Shown here piece by piece: positions 24,107-34,288 of a stretch of 64,000 bases of DNA (position 1 is the stretch's first letter; the number at the start of each line of letters is the position of its first letter). Below the pieces are notes generated by a model that ran no database searches, was not told where the DNA came from, and was given only the letters and a program-made list of their open reading frames with translations. The DNA lies in the NCBI GenBank assembly GCA_030533415.1, contig JAUNJE010000006.1, positions 35,094 through 99,093 on the forward strand, read 5' to 3'. A program made the translations under genes and the position numbers. The stretch is from Eubacteriales bacterium (GTDB taxonomy: Bacteria; Bacillota; Clostridia; Oscillospirales; Oscillospiraceae).

Positions 24107-25659
24107 TCCGCCTCCGTCAGGTAGCTGCTGATGCAGTACAGGGTCTGCCCGTTATAGTCCACTCTTGACCAGCCTAAATCCCGGTTGATGCCCGTCCGGG
24201 TGACCACATCCCCGTTTTTGATGGTGGCCACCACCACACAGTCCGGGTTGTCCACACTGGGCAGGGAGCGCAAATTCACTTCCACCTTGGCGGTCACCCG
24301 TTCATTTACCTCTTCAAATTGGGTCCGAATCTCTCCGTCCTCCGGCTGGGATGCCCCGGTGCTGCCGCCAGCCTCTGTCAGGTAGCTGGTGACCGCGTAG
24401 CAGGTCTGTCCATTGTATATCAGCTTTGACCAGCCATTTTCACTGATGCCGATGCAGGTGGCCACATCACCGTTTTCCAGCTGGCCTAAAATCTGAACGT
24501 CCTCCCGTTCCACACTGGGCAATGACCTCAGATTAACCACATCTTTGGCGGTGACCTGCTGGTTGACCTCGGCAAACTGGGTCTGGATACTGCCGCCATC
24601 CTCCGAAACGGGAGCAGCGTCAGGGTCATAATCCAGGTCTGTGGTCAGATAGCTGGTAACGGCGTAGTAGGTCTCCCCGTTAAAAAGGAGCTTCGACCAG
24701 CCGCTGTCGCTGACGGCAACCCGCTGGGCCACCTCTCCGTTTTGCAGGGTGTAGAGGACCTGGCTGTCCGTATCCTGGCTGGGAATGCTGCGCAGGTTGG
24801 TTTCCACCTTGGCGGTCACCTGCTCATCGGTTTCGGTAAAGTGCATCATGGCTTCCACATCGGGGCCGACCTCCTCCGGGGGCGTCTGGTCCTTGGCAGG
24901 CTCGATGCCGTCATAGCCGAAGTAGGCAACATTCAGGTCCACATTTTGGGAAATGCCCTCCGCCATGCCCTCCTTGGTGTACTGCCACATGTGGTGGGTC
25001 CCGGTGTAGCTGGATTGGGGCGTTGCGGGATAGGGTTCCTCAGGATACTGGGCGACCCAGATTTTATAGTGCTTCGCAATGCGCTCCGTCTCCCATTGGG
25101 TTTCCAGCTCGTTTTTGGAGGCATAGAACATGCCCTCGTAGCCCAGCTTTTCCATGGTTTTCAGGAATGCCAGCGCAATGTCCGTGCGGGCTTCCGCGCT
25201 CATGCCATACTGGCGGCTGTCCGTCTCCCGGAACCCCTCACAGTCATAGGCCACGGGATACGTAATGGGATATTGGGAGATCAAGGCGGCCACCCACTGG
25301 GCTTCCTCCACGGCCTCCTCCTCGGACGTGGCAGTGGAGAAGAAATAGGCCCCCAGCTTGATGCCTGCCTTGCTGCCCTCCTGCAGATTGTACCGGGCAT
25401 TGCTGTCCTCCTTGATCACACCGTCGGAGCTTCCCCGGTAGCCCAGGCGAACCATGGCAAAATCAATCCCGGACTGGGCCAGGGACTGCCAGTTGATGGT
25501 GGCCTGATACCTGGCCACGTCCACGCCGAAGGTGGTCTGCTCCGTCTGCTTGGTCGCTCGTGAGGGGCCGCCGCAGCCCGTAAACAGGCCCAGCAGCATG
25601 ATAAGGCTCAGAACGGCGGCAAAGAAACGCCATGCCGTATTCTCTTTTTTCTGTTTCAT
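24103..25659 (-). CDS. GH25 lysozyme-like lipoprotein with three SH3b domains
   Basis: The 518-residue protein has a lipoprotein signal peptide ending LFTGCGG (Cys29), a GH25 muramidase domain (about 42-245: GVDVARYQATINW, catalytic DxE in AYDCEGFRE) and three SH3b repeats (about 275-345, 365-430, 450-518), each with the 'T-K--VNLRSLPS' strand. It should cleave peptidoglycan glycan bonds at the outer membrane face, with SH3b domains binding the wall. It is not next to phage genes except one orphan, so it is likely a cellular autolysin. Confidence 0.9.
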   Translation of the reverse strand: MKQKKENTAWRFFAAVLSLIMLLGLFTGCGGPSRATKQTEQTTFGVDVARYQATINWQSLAQSGIDFAMVRLGYRGSSDGVIKEDSNARYNLQEGSKAGIKLGAYFFSTATSEEEAVEEAQWVAALISQYPITYPVAYDCEGFRETDSRQYGMSAEARTDIALAFLKTMEKLGYEGMFYASKNELETQWETERIAKHYKIWVAQYPEEPYPATPQSSYTGTHHMWQYTKEGMAEGISQNVDLNVAYFGYDGIEPAKDQTPPEEVGPDVEAMMHFTETDEQVTAKVETNLRSIPSQDTDSQVLYTLQNGEVAQRVAVSDSGWSKLLFNGETYYAVTSYLTTDLDYDPDAAPVSEDGGSIQTQFAEVNQQVTAKDVVNLRSLPSVEREDVQILGQLENGDVATCIGISENGWSKLIYNGQTCYAVTSYLTEAGGSTGASQPEDGEIRTQFEEVNERVTAKVEVNLRSLPSVDNPDCVVVATIKNGDVVTRTGINRDLGWSRVDYNGQTLYCISSYLTEAE

Positions 25660-25703
25660 AAGGGTGATCCTTTATTTTTCTGATTTGTGGTTTCCACGGA
25701 TAT

Positions 25704-25732
25704 AGAATATCACAAATGTCGAAAAATGTCTA
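25704..25732 (-). promoter_or_regulatory. promoter of the GH25 gene
   Basis: Minus-strand TAGACA (25727-25732) and TATTCT (25704-25709) separated by 17 bases, about 45 bases upstream of the start codon. Confidence 0.5.
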
Positions 25733-25779
25733 TCCCCACAGTTTTCGGCGGAAGATTTCGCGCAGACAGACCCGATTGC

Positions 25780-25820
25780 AGCGCACCAAAGTCTCCCTTG
25801 TGCGCTTCCGTGCCAGTGCT
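25780..25820. repeat. deleted fragment of the dispersed repeat family
   Basis: The stretch CACCAAAGTCTCCCTTGTG joined to CGCTTCCGTGCCAGT matches the left inner arm and the right end of the full element at 42661-42945 with the middle missing. It lies in the 268-base gap between the lysozyme and BlaR1 genes; nothing else was recognised there. Confidence 0.5.
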
Positions 25821-25927
25821 TCGCGGGAAGATTCTCAGCAGTTTACAAAACCTTCCTATAGTATCCTGGCGATCAATCCAGTCGTACCGGACCAAACCGG
25901 CGGGCAATTGATTTACAAAAAAACCGT

Positions 25928-27601
25928 TTATGGAATGTCCGTATCATACATCTGAAGCATCCGCGACAGAATGGTGCCGCTGATGCCAAGCCATGCAACA
26001 CGCCCATTTTCCGCAATCTGGTCTTCCGCATATTCAAGATCCTCAAACTGACCGTAGAAATCCTCCGTCCATGTGATCCGCGTCACTGGCAAAGCCAGAC
26101 AAGCCTCAAAGCTTTGGTCTGTGACGTTTCCCAAAGTCTCGCGGTAAGCCTGCTTGCCCTGCTCGGACAGAATGTCACCCACCAGTTGCTGAGAGAACCA
26201 ACAGAAGTGCCCCTCTTCTTTTTTGTATGTTATCCCCAAAGGCACTCCATCTACGCTGTTCAGGGTGTACTCTTCGGCCTCCGGGCCGTACAACTGCCGC
26301 AGATTGGCAACAATGGCTTCCTTGTCGCAGTCCTCCGGATAGTATATCCATACCCCACTGAGCCCAAAATAATCGCTGGTTTCCGGGAGGTAATTTTCAA
26401 AGCAGAACATCGCCGTCAGCGCTGTCTCCCCGAAAGCGGTCCAATTCGGTACCTCGGCGTAAAAGTATTCGGATGTAGGGCCAGTTCCAATTTTCCGCCC
26501 GAACATCGTAAAGGTAGTAACGCCCGGTTCAACTTCCTGCCGGTTCAGCGTTTCCAAATCCAGGCCCAGCGCCTCAGAAACCTCCTCAGGACTGCTGTTC
26601 CAGCGAATGCCGGGGAGGGCGAGCGTCTCCTCCAAGCCAGGGGATTTCTTCGGATTGACCGCACAGGCCGCCAGCACCGCAATGCACACCACCGCACAAA
26701 TGACGCAAACCCACAGCTTCGGCTTTTTCCATTTTGCCATATTCAAAACACGTCCTTTCGCGTCTCCTTCGCCAAAGGCCAAGGGTGTACCCGAGATGCT
26801 GCTGCGGCCTGTGGAAAGCCGCAGCAGCGAGGCGGAGTAGTCCGCCCGGATGTGTCCGCCCAGCTTCCGGATTACCGCTTCATCGCAGCTCATTTCCATA
26901 TCCTTTCCCGCCAGAAGGAAGGCCGCCCACACCAGAGGATTGAACCAGTGAACGCAAAGCGCCCCATAGGCCAGCAGCTTCACGATATGGTCCCCCCGGC
27001 GGATGTGATGGCGCTCATGGGCGATGATGTAGCGCCGCTCCTCCACCGCAGTGGAGGACGGCAGGTAGACCCTGGGACGCAGAATGCCCAGGACGAAGGG
27101 GGATTCCATGTGATCGGCCAGATAGGTGTTCTCCCGGTAGTGCACGGCTCCCACCAGCCTCCACCGTAGGCGGAGGTACTTGGCCATACTGTACGCAACC
27201 ATGGCGGCGGCACCCACCAGCCAGACAAAGCCCGCAATTGTCAGCACCGAAGCAGGCTTGTCCCCGTTCTCCGGTTCCGCCTGGGATGGTTGGGATGCTT
27301 CCTGCTCCGGCGCTTCCGCAAAGGTATGCCCGCTTTGCTGAGAGGCCGGCACAGCCGGAAAATAGGACACATTGCTTGCCATTCCTGCAGTATCGGTGAC
27401 CTGGGGCCGGAAAATTTCCAGCAGCGACACCGGCGAGGACAGCGATACCGGGCAGAGCAGCCGGAACAGGACCACGGCCCAAAGGGCATAGGAAAAAATC
27501 TTGGGCGCCCTTTTCAGCAGCAGCCGCACCGCCATAACGCACAGAATCACCACGCTGGCAGTCAGGCTCATGTTCAGGACCTGCAAAAACACCTTATCCA
27601 T
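25928..27601 (-). CDS. BlaR1/MecR1-type M56 metallopeptidase antirepressor
   Basis: The 557-residue protein has N-terminal membrane helices (about 8-28, 35-62, 120-140), the zinc protease motif HERHH at 195-199, a further membrane segment near 300-315, and an extracellular C-terminal region of about 240 residues. That C-terminal part does not show the SxxK penicillin-binding sensor of true BlaR1, so the signal is unlikely to be a beta-lactam. It overlaps the BlaI-like repressor gene by 8 bases, indicating a signal-protease/repressor pair. Confidence 0.87.
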   Translation of the reverse strand: MDKVFLQVLNMSLTASVVILCVMAVRLLLKRAPKIFSYALWAVVLFRLLCPVSLSSPVSLLEIFRPQVTDTAGMASNVSYFPAVPASQQSGHTFAEAPEQEASQPSQAEPENGDKPASVLTIAGFVWLVGAAAMVAYSMAKYLRLRWRLVGAVHYRENTYLADHMESPFVLGILRPRVYLPSSTAVEERRYIIAHERHHIRRGDHIVKLLAYGALCVHWFNPLVWAAFLLAGKDMEMSCDEAVIRKLGGHIRADYSASLLRLSTGRSSISGTPLAFGEGDAKGRVLNMAKWKKPKLWVCVICAVVCIAVLAACAVNPKKSPGLEETLALPGIRWNSSPEEVSEALGLDLETLNRQEVEPGVTTFTMFGRKIGTGPTSEYFYAEVPNWTAFGETALTAMFCFENYLPETSDYFGLSGVWIYYPEDCDKEAIVANLRQLYGPEAEEYTLNSVDGVPLGITYKKEEGHFCWFSQQLVGDILSEQGKQAYRETLGNVTDQSFEACLALPVTRITWTEDFYGQFEDLEYAEDQIAENGRVAWLGISGTILSRMLQMYDTDIP

Positions 27602-27965
27602 GGGTCTGCCCCCTCATGCCCTCAATGATTTTCTGCAATTCATCGATTTCGGCGTCAGACAGTTTCTTTCGGCTTCCAAAGGCCACCAGGAAAGATGGCA
27701 GCGAGCCATCAAAGGTGTCCTCCACAAATTTTTCACTTTGCAGGGCAAAAAACTCCTGCTTGCTGACTAAGGATGTAACGGTCCCTCCCTGGTTGCAGAA
27801 CAATCCCCGGTCGCACAGCCGTTTCAGGACCGTATACGTTGTCGTCCGCTTCCAGGCCAGCTCCTTTTCCGCCAGTTCCGCCAGTTTTCGGGAAGAAAGA
27901 GGCTCGTTCTGCCAGATAATATCGGCGAACCGGGCTTCCACTTCCCCAAGCCTTGCTTCGATCAT
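27594..27965 (-). CDS. BlaI/MecI family transcriptional repressor
   Basis: The 123-residue protein has the BlaI winged-helix pattern: EARFADIIWQNEPLSSRKLAEL, WKRTTTYTVLKRLCDRGLF, and a C-terminal dimerisation helix. It likely represses its own operon through the two CTAC...GTAG dyads directly upstream and is inactivated when the BlaR1-like partner is activated. First gene of the pair. Confidence 0.92.
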   Translation of the reverse strand: MIEARLGEVEARFADIIWQNEPLSSRKLAELAEKELAWKRTTTYTVLKRLCDRGLFCNQGGTVTSLVSKQEFFALQSEKFVEDTFDGSLPSFLVAFGSRKKLSDAEIDELQKIIEGMRGQTHG

Positions 27966-27982
27966 AAGCGTCCCTCCTTATT

Positions 27983-28032
27983 CTACTTCCTGTAGACAAC
28001 TATATTCTACACCTTGTAGACTGCTTTGTCAA
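27983..28032 (-). promoter_or_regulatory. blaI-like promoter with two operator dyads
   Basis: Minus-strand TTGACA (28027-28032) and TAGAAT (28004-28009) are 17 bases apart. One dyad, CTACAAGGTGTAG (28007-28019), covers the spacer and the first -10 bases. A second, CTACAGGAAGTAG (27983-27995), lies just downstream of the -10. The TACA/TGTA half-sites resemble BlaI/MecI operators, suggesting autorepression. Confidence 0.8.
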
Positions 28033-28040
28033 CCCCTTTC

Positions 28041-28069
28041 TTGACATCCGGTAAGCGCCATGTTATGCT
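28041..28069 (+). promoter_or_regulatory. promoter of the RimJ-type acetyltransferase gene
   Basis: TTGACA (28041-28046) and TATGCT (28064-28069) with 17-base spacing, 30 bases before the start codon. It is divergent from, and 8 bases away from, the blaI-like promoter. Confidence 0.75.
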
Positions 28070-28098
28070 TTAGGAAAAATTTAAGGAGCTGAACTGCC

Positions 28099-28677
28099 AT
28101 GTTCTTGGAAACAAAGCGGCTGATCCTGCGAAAAATCCGGGAATCGGATTTCCCGGATTTCTGTGACTTCGCCATGGATGATAACATGTGCCGCATGATG
28201 GGCCGGGAGCCAATGCCCGATACCGCCGCGGCCAGGGTGAATTTTGACTGGCTCAAGGATAAGGAACCGCGGGGCTATGCGCTGGTGTACAAGGAAACCG
28301 GCAGGGTCATCGGCAATCTGACGGTGTGTGCGATGCCATCCTATCTGGCCGGACGCAAGGAATTGGAGGGAAAAAGCGGCTGCTCCCTCTCCTTCTCCAT
28401 CTCCCGGCACTACCAGCGCAGGGGGCTGATGCAAGAGGCCGTCAGTGCCGTTATCGACCAGCTTTTTCTGGCCGAGGGCTTGGATTATATCAATTGCGGA
28501 CACTTCAGCTTTAACGTCCCTTCCCGGGAGCTGCAAAGGAAATTGGGCTTTGTTTTTCTGTTCTCTGACCGCATCCAAATCAACGGTGAGGAAATTATGT
28601 GCACCGAAAATGTGCTTTGGAAGCAGCAATGGCTGGAGCGCCGGGAAAATCCTCCCCGTCAGGGACAAAAGGCTTGA
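28099..28677 (+). CDS. GNAT acetyltransferase, RimJ/RimL-like
   Basis: The 192-residue protein starts MFLETKRLILRKIRESDF, the standard opening of the RimJ/RimL-type (acetyltransf_3) family, has the DWLKDKEPRGYALVYKETGRVIGNL strand region, and an acetyl-CoA loop in RHYQRRGLMQEAVSAVI (about 101-117). Targets may be ribosomal protein N-termini or antibiotics; neither can be decided. AAGGAG precedes the start at about ten bases. Confidence 0.87.
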   Translation: MFLETKRLILRKIRESDFPDFCDFAMDDNMCRMMGREPMPDTAAARVNFDWLKDKEPRGYALVYKETGRVIGNLTVCAMPSYLAGRKELEGKSGCSLSFSISRHYQRRGLMQEAVSAVIDQLFLAEGLDYINCGHFSFNVPSRELQRKLGFVFLFSDRIQINGEEIMCTENVLWKQQWLERRENPPRQGQKA

Positions 28678-28702
28678 TTTTTCCCCACTCGGCTGGTATA
28701 AT
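28674..28702 (+). promoter_or_regulatory. promoter of tRNA-Ser(CGA)
   Basis: TTGATT (28674-28679) and TATAAT (28697-28702) with a 17-base spacer, 12 bases before the mature tRNA; the -35 overlaps the end of the acetyltransferase gene. Confidence 0.75.
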
Positions 28703-28714
28703 AGCAACGTCTTT

Positions 28715-28805
28715 GGAGATGTACCCAAGTGGCTGAAGGGTGCGGATTCGAAATCCGCTAGGCGCCGCAAGGCGTGCGGGGGTTCAAATCCCTCCATCTC
28801 CGCCA
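28715..28805 (+). tRNA. tRNA-Ser(CGA)
   Basis: Class II fold: acceptor GGAGATG/CATCTCC, D-arm with AAGTGGCTGAAGGG, anticodon loop TTCGAAA (CGA), long variable arm GCGCCGCAAGGCGTGC, T-loop TTCAAAT. Discriminator G at 28802; CCA (28803-28805) is encoded. Confidence 0.95.
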
Positions 28806-28806
28806 A

Positions 28807-28842
28807 AACCACCCATTCCCTGCGGGGGATGGGTGGTTTTTT
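28807..28842 (+). terminator. terminator of tRNA-Ser(CGA)
   Basis: Stem AACCACCCAT/ATGGGTGGTT followed by a T-run, immediately after the encoded CCA. Confidence 0.85.
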
Positions 28843-28858
28843 CCCGGAATACCAAAAG

Positions 28859-28891
28859 CTGCGCCCCACGTTTGCGAAACGTGGGGCGCAG
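28859..28891 (-). terminator. terminator of the YolD-PolY operon
   Basis: A 15-bp stem (CTGCGCCCCACGTTT and complement) with a 3-base loop sits directly beyond the YolD-like stop; on the minus strand it is followed by CTTTTGG. Confidence 0.75.
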
Positions 28892-28893
28892 TG

Positions 28894-29313
28894 TCATTCC
28901 TGTTGAAGCAGCGTTCCGCCAAGATCATAAATGCTGTCAAAGCAAACCGTGGTTCCGTCCGCCATAACCATCGTCTGATTGTAGGTGTCCACCTTTTTGA
29001 CCCTTCCCGTGATGGCCACATACGCACCGCCGCTTTTGCGCCCGTCGGGCACAAAATAGGTCACGGTGATCTCCGGCTGCTCCGCCTGATGGTTCAGAAG
29101 CAGCTGAAGCTTTTCATTCAGCATACCCTTGCCATCCACATCCAGATCAACGGACCGGTCCGTCAAACGTCCGGTTTCCTGAATGACCGCGTCGTATCCC
29201 GTCAGGGCCGCAAAGGGACTGAATTGGGCCGCCCTGTCGGTCATGGACATTCTGGGCCGGTCCGTGGAAACGTGGTGGGGCAAGTAAATAATATCCTCAT
29301 ACGGGCCGCTCAT
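28894..29313 (-). CDS. YolD-like protein
   Basis: The 139-residue protein contains DRAAQFSPFAALTGYDAVIQETGR, typical of YolD-like proteins (the B. subtilis YolD-YqjX type), which are encoded downstream of Y-family polymerases of the UvrX/YqjW type. The GGAGG site precedes the ATG, which overlaps the polymerase TGA (ATGA). A role in translesion synthesis is inferred from context; the biochemical function is not established. C-terminal residues form a beta-rich segment with IYDL. Confidence 0.85.
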   Translation of the reverse strand: MSGPYEDIIYLPHHVSTDRPRMSMTDRAAQFSPFAALTGYDAVIQETGRLTDRSVDLDVDGKGMLNEKLQLLLNHQAEQPEITVTYFVPDGRKSGGAYVAITGRVKKVDTYNQTMVMADGTTVCFDSIYDLGGTLLQQE

Positions 29314-30818
29314 GCCTTGTGTCCTCCGATCTGTTTGTTCCGCTCCATGGCCGTTGCCCCATCCTGGAAATTCATTCCCTTCAAAATCGCGTTCTTTCCG
29401 TATTTCTTCCGGATATCCAGCACGGTCTGCTGCCTGCGCTTTTCCCGCTCCAGGGCAGCGTCCTCCTCCCGTTTCCGCTTCTGCTCAGCCTCAAGGTCTG
29501 TGAACAGGTCAAACTGCTGCATGGCCGGCACTTCCCGGACAGTGCTTTCCTGCACAACATGGGCCGCCGTCAGATTGATGCGCCGTACCAGCAGGTCGGG
29601 ATTTACGATCCTGTCAAACAGCGCCATAACCGCCTCCGTGATCCGCCTGGTGGAGGAGATTTTTCGGGGGAGGTTCGCGGTTCCCTGGGCGTGTTTTGGC
29701 ACCTTGCGGCCATAATGGTCCGTGGTGACCGGGCCGTCATACTTTCTGCGGATCTCCGGATCCGTCAGGCTTTCCCGGTCATAGCCTATAGTCAGCACCA
29801 GCTGATCCGTAACCAGGCCCTTGTCCACCAGATCCAGCACCAGAAGGTCCGTCATTTCCCGCACGACCAGCTTCGCCTTTTCAAAGGAATAGGGACATTG
29901 CAGCACCTGCCCGGAGCCGACGCTGCTGCTGCCGGGCCTGTAAGCCTTGATGTCCCCGATGGTACAAGGCTCCCATCCCCAGGCATGGTCGATCAGCAGC
30001 TCCGCATTGATGCCGAATAACTGATAGAGCATCCTTTCATTGTGGATGGAGCACCGGGCAATGTCCCCCATGGTAAACAGGCCGTGGGCCTCCAGCTTCC
30101 GGGCGTAGCCCCTGCCCACCCGCCAGAAATCTGTCAAAGGGCGGTGGCTCCAAAGCTGGCGGCGGTAGGACATTTCATCCAGCTGTGCGATCCGCACCCC
30201 GTATTCATCCGCAGGCGTGTGCTTCGCCATGATATCCATGGCGACCTTGCACAGGTACAAATTGGTTCCAATGCCCGCCGCAGCGGTAATGCCTGTGGTT
30301 TCCAGAACCTCATATATGAGCTTTCGCGCGAAGCCATAAGCCGACAGGCCGTAGGTTTTCAGGTACGGCGTTGCGTCGATGAACACCTCGTCAATGGAGT
30401 AAACATGGATATCCTCCGGGGCCACGTACTTCAGATAAATTTCATATATTTTCGCGCTGCATTCCATATAATGGGCCATGCGGGGCGTCGCGGCGATGAA
30501 ATCAAGCTCCAGCCCGGGATTTTCCTTCAACGCATTGGCATCGCTGGATTTCCCTGTGAACTGCCGCCCCGGCGCTTTGGCGATCCGCAGGGCATTGACC
30601 TCCCTGACCTTCTGAATGACCTCAAAGAGCCTGGCCCGGCCGGGAATGCCATAGGCCTTCAAAGACGGGGAAACCGCAAGGCAGATGGTTTTCTCCGTGC
30701 GGCTTACATCCGCCACAACCAGGTTGGTTGTCATAGGGTCAAGTCCGCGTTCCACGCATTCCTGAGAGGCATAGAAAGACTTCAGGTCAATGGCGATATA
30801 CTGTTTCTCCCTGGCCAT
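29310..30818 (-). CDS. Y-family DNA polymerase (UmuC/UvrX-like)
   Basis: The 502-residue protein has the Y-polymerase palm motifs IAIDLKSFYAS (metal site, residues 9-19) and YSIDEVFIDATPY, a helix-hairpin-helix region (WRVGRGYARKLEAHGL), and a little-finger domain. The C-terminal FDLFTDLEAEQ segment may include a beta-clamp-binding QxxLF-like motif (QQFDLF). Such polymerases copy damaged DNA. The start at 30818 is chosen because AGGGGG is 7 bases upstream, whereas the ATG six bases earlier is too close to it. Confidence 0.9.
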   Translation of the reverse strand: MAREKQYIAIDLKSFYASQECVERGLDPMTTNLVVADVSRTEKTICLAVSPSLKAYGIPGRARLFEVIQKVREVNALRIAKAPGRQFTGKSSDANALKENPGLELDFIAATPRMAHYMECSAKIYEIYLKYVAPEDIHVYSIDEVFIDATPYLKTYGLSAYGFARKLIYEVLETTGITAAAGIGTNLYLCKVAMDIMAKHTPADEYGVRIAQLDEMSYRRQLWSHRPLTDFWRVGRGYARKLEAHGLFTMGDIARCSIHNERMLYQLFGINAELLIDHAWGWEPCTIGDIKAYRPGSSSVGSGQVLQCPYSFEKAKLVVREMTDLLVLDLVDKGLVTDQLVLTIGYDRESLTDPEIRRKYDGPVTTDHYGRKVPKHAQGTANLPRKISSTRRITEAVMALFDRIVNPDLLVRRINLTAAHVVQESTVREVPAMQQFDLFTDLEAEQKRKREEDAALEREKRRQQTVLDIRKKYGKNAILKGMNFQDGATAMERNKQIGGHKA

Positions 30819-30843
30819 AGTCATGCCCCCTTCAAAAGATTAT

Positions 30844-30887
30844 CGTTCTTTTGTTTGCATTATATCACAGCATTTGCCCGGTTGCAA
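30844..30887 (-). promoter_or_regulatory. promoter of the Y-polymerase operon with a weak LexA-like dyad
   Basis: Minus-strand TTGCAA (30882-30887) and TATAAT (30859-30864) are 17 bases apart. Directly after the -10 lies GCAAACAAAAGAACG (30844-30858), a poor match to the Gram-positive LexA box CGAACNNNNGTTCG: one good half-site, one degenerate. The promoter call is firmer than the operator. Confidence 0.55.
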
Positions 30888-30947
30888 GAGATTTCTTCTG
30901 GAAATATCCATGCCCCGATTGGGCGGCAGGTGCGGAGCCGTGCGTAA

Positions 30948-30983
30948 TATGCCCCCGCAGCAGATAGCCGCGGGGGCGTATGT
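30948..30983. repeat. GC-rich inverted repeat in the gap after the polymerase promoter
   Basis: Arms GCCCCCGC and GCGGGGGC, extended by ATAT/GTAT, with an 11-base loop. It has no U-run on either strand. The gap 30825-31066 otherwise contains the polymerase promoter and the terminator at 31026-31057. Confidence 0.35.
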
Positions 30984-31025
30984 TCCAATATCAGCCCTTT
31001 GATACTGTTTCATGATCTTCCTATG

Positions 31026-31057
31026 AAAAAGTTCCATTCTGGCGAATGAAACTTTTT
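31026..31057. terminator. hairpin terminator after the small lipoprotein gene
   Basis: AAAAAGTTCCATTC and its near-complement (one G-T type mismatch) enclose a short loop; A-runs and T-runs on both sides allow action on both strands. It lies 10 bases beyond the minus-strand gene's stop. Confidence 0.7.
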
Positions 31058-31066
31058 AATGGAATA

Positions 31067-31444
31067 TCAATATGAAACAGCTGCCGCATTCCGGTAAAAA
31101 TAGACCGTCCCGGTGCCGTCCGGGTTCCCGCACAGCCTGTCTCCGTTCCGGCTTCGGATCAAATAGAGTTCCTGCGCTTCCTCCAAACCGTCTGCGCCCA
31201 CGGCAAAGATGACAATGGAATCCCTGCTGAAACTGTAGGCGCCACTGAATATGGTATCACCGGAAACGGGAATCTGATGCGCTTCACATTCGATGATTCC
31301 CTCCCGGAAAACATACACGGAGCCATCCGCTGCGGAATACCATGTTCCGGTAAAGTCCTCCGGCGCAATGGCTGTCCCGGAAAGACAGCATGCAGCAGCC
31401 AGTATCAATGCTAGAATCATGCCCAATGGCAGCCAGCGTTTCAT
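31067..31444 (-). CDS. small putative lipoprotein of unknown function
   Basis: The 125-residue protein has a signal peptide with LAAACC near residues 17-22, which could be a lipobox, followed by a short beta-rich domain starting EDFTGTWYSAADGSVYVF, resembling small lipocalin-like secreted domains. I do not recognise the family. The start at 31444 has TGGAGGG upstream; 31507 has none. It stands alone between the polymerase and enolase operons. Confidence 0.65.
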   Translation of the reverse strand: MKRWLPLGMILALILAAACCLSGTAIAPEDFTGTWYSAADGSVYVFREGIIECEAHQIPVSGDTIFSGAYSFSRDSIVIFAVGADGLEEAQELYLIRSRNGDRLCGNPDGTGTVYFYRNAAAVSY

Positions 31445-31592
31445 TCGTGTCCCTCCAGCGCTGTATGGATGATTTTTATTATACATCACTGGCGGGCAAA
31501 ATCGCAATCCCGCAAACGGACAAAATTATGTAAACTAATTTGACCGAAATTTGGCAAAATATCCAGTTCCCTTCCGGCCCATGGAAAAGCGA

Positions 31593-31625
31593 ATTGGCGT
31601 CCGGCGGTTTAGGCCGGACGCCAAT
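31593..31625 (-). terminator. terminator of enolase
   Basis: A 13-bp stem (ATTGGCGTCCGGC and complement) with a 7-base loop lies 27 bases beyond the eno stop; the minus strand continues TCGCTTTTCC. Confidence 0.7.
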
Positions 31626-31651
31626 CGAAAAAGGAAAAATAGGAAACCGTA

Positions 31652-33807
<2,156 letters not shown>

Positions 33808-33850
33808 CTATGGTTTCCTCCTATACAGTATGTTCTGGTTTGTCCCTTTT

Positions 33851-34288
33851 TTATCCGTGCGCATCGTGAAGCATCTGCTGAAGGGTGTGCCATCCAAGCA
33901 CGGCGCATTTTACCCGTGCGGGCATATGCGCTACATCGGTCAGCGCTCCCGCCTCTTCCAGGCTTCCGATTTCCTCCTGGGAGGCCTCCCCGCGAATCAT
34001 CCGCAGGAAGCTCTGGGAAAGGCGCTCCGCTTCTTCCAGGCTTTTTCCGATGATCAGGTCCAGCATGATATCCGCCGAGGCCTGGGAGATCGCGCATCCG
34101 TCCCCCACAAAGGAGCCGTTCACAATGATGCCGTTCTCTATTTCCAGTTTCAGCCGGATCACGTCTCCGCAGCTGGGATTTACCCCATCCTTTTCCATTG
34201 TGGCTTCGGGAAGGTCGTGCTTATGCGCCGGATAGAGGTTGTGCTCCGTCAAAATCGCATTATAAAAGCTTCTTTTAGAATTCTCCAT
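33851..34288 (-). CDS. sufU: SufU iron-sulfur assembly/sulfur-transfer protein
   Basis: The 145-residue protein has the SufU/IscU-fold cysteines Cys40 (NPSCGD, with Asp42), Cys65 (GDGCAIS) and Cys128 (VKCAVLGW), and the 18-21 residue insertion that distinguishes SufU from IscU. It accepts sulfur from SufS in a zinc-dependent way. The start at 34288 has GGGGAGGA upstream and overlaps the end of sufS by 14 bases. Confidence 0.93.
   Translation of the reverse strand: MENSKRSFYNAILTEHNLYPAHKHDLPEATMEKDGVNPSCGDVIRLKLEIENGIIVNGSFVGDGCAISQASADIMLDLIIGKSLEEAERLSQSFLRMIRGEASQEEIGSLEEAGALTDVAHMPARVKCAVLGWHTLQQMLHDAHG

Noticed and set aside
28081-28869. minus-strand frame across the acetyltransferase and tRNA-Ser genes
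   Set aside because: It runs through a certain tRNA and opposite a gene with a promoter and ribosome site.
30844-30858. LexA box as a firm call for the polymerase operon
   Set aside because: Only one half-site fits the Gram-positive consensus; it is kept only as a weak note within the promoter entry.
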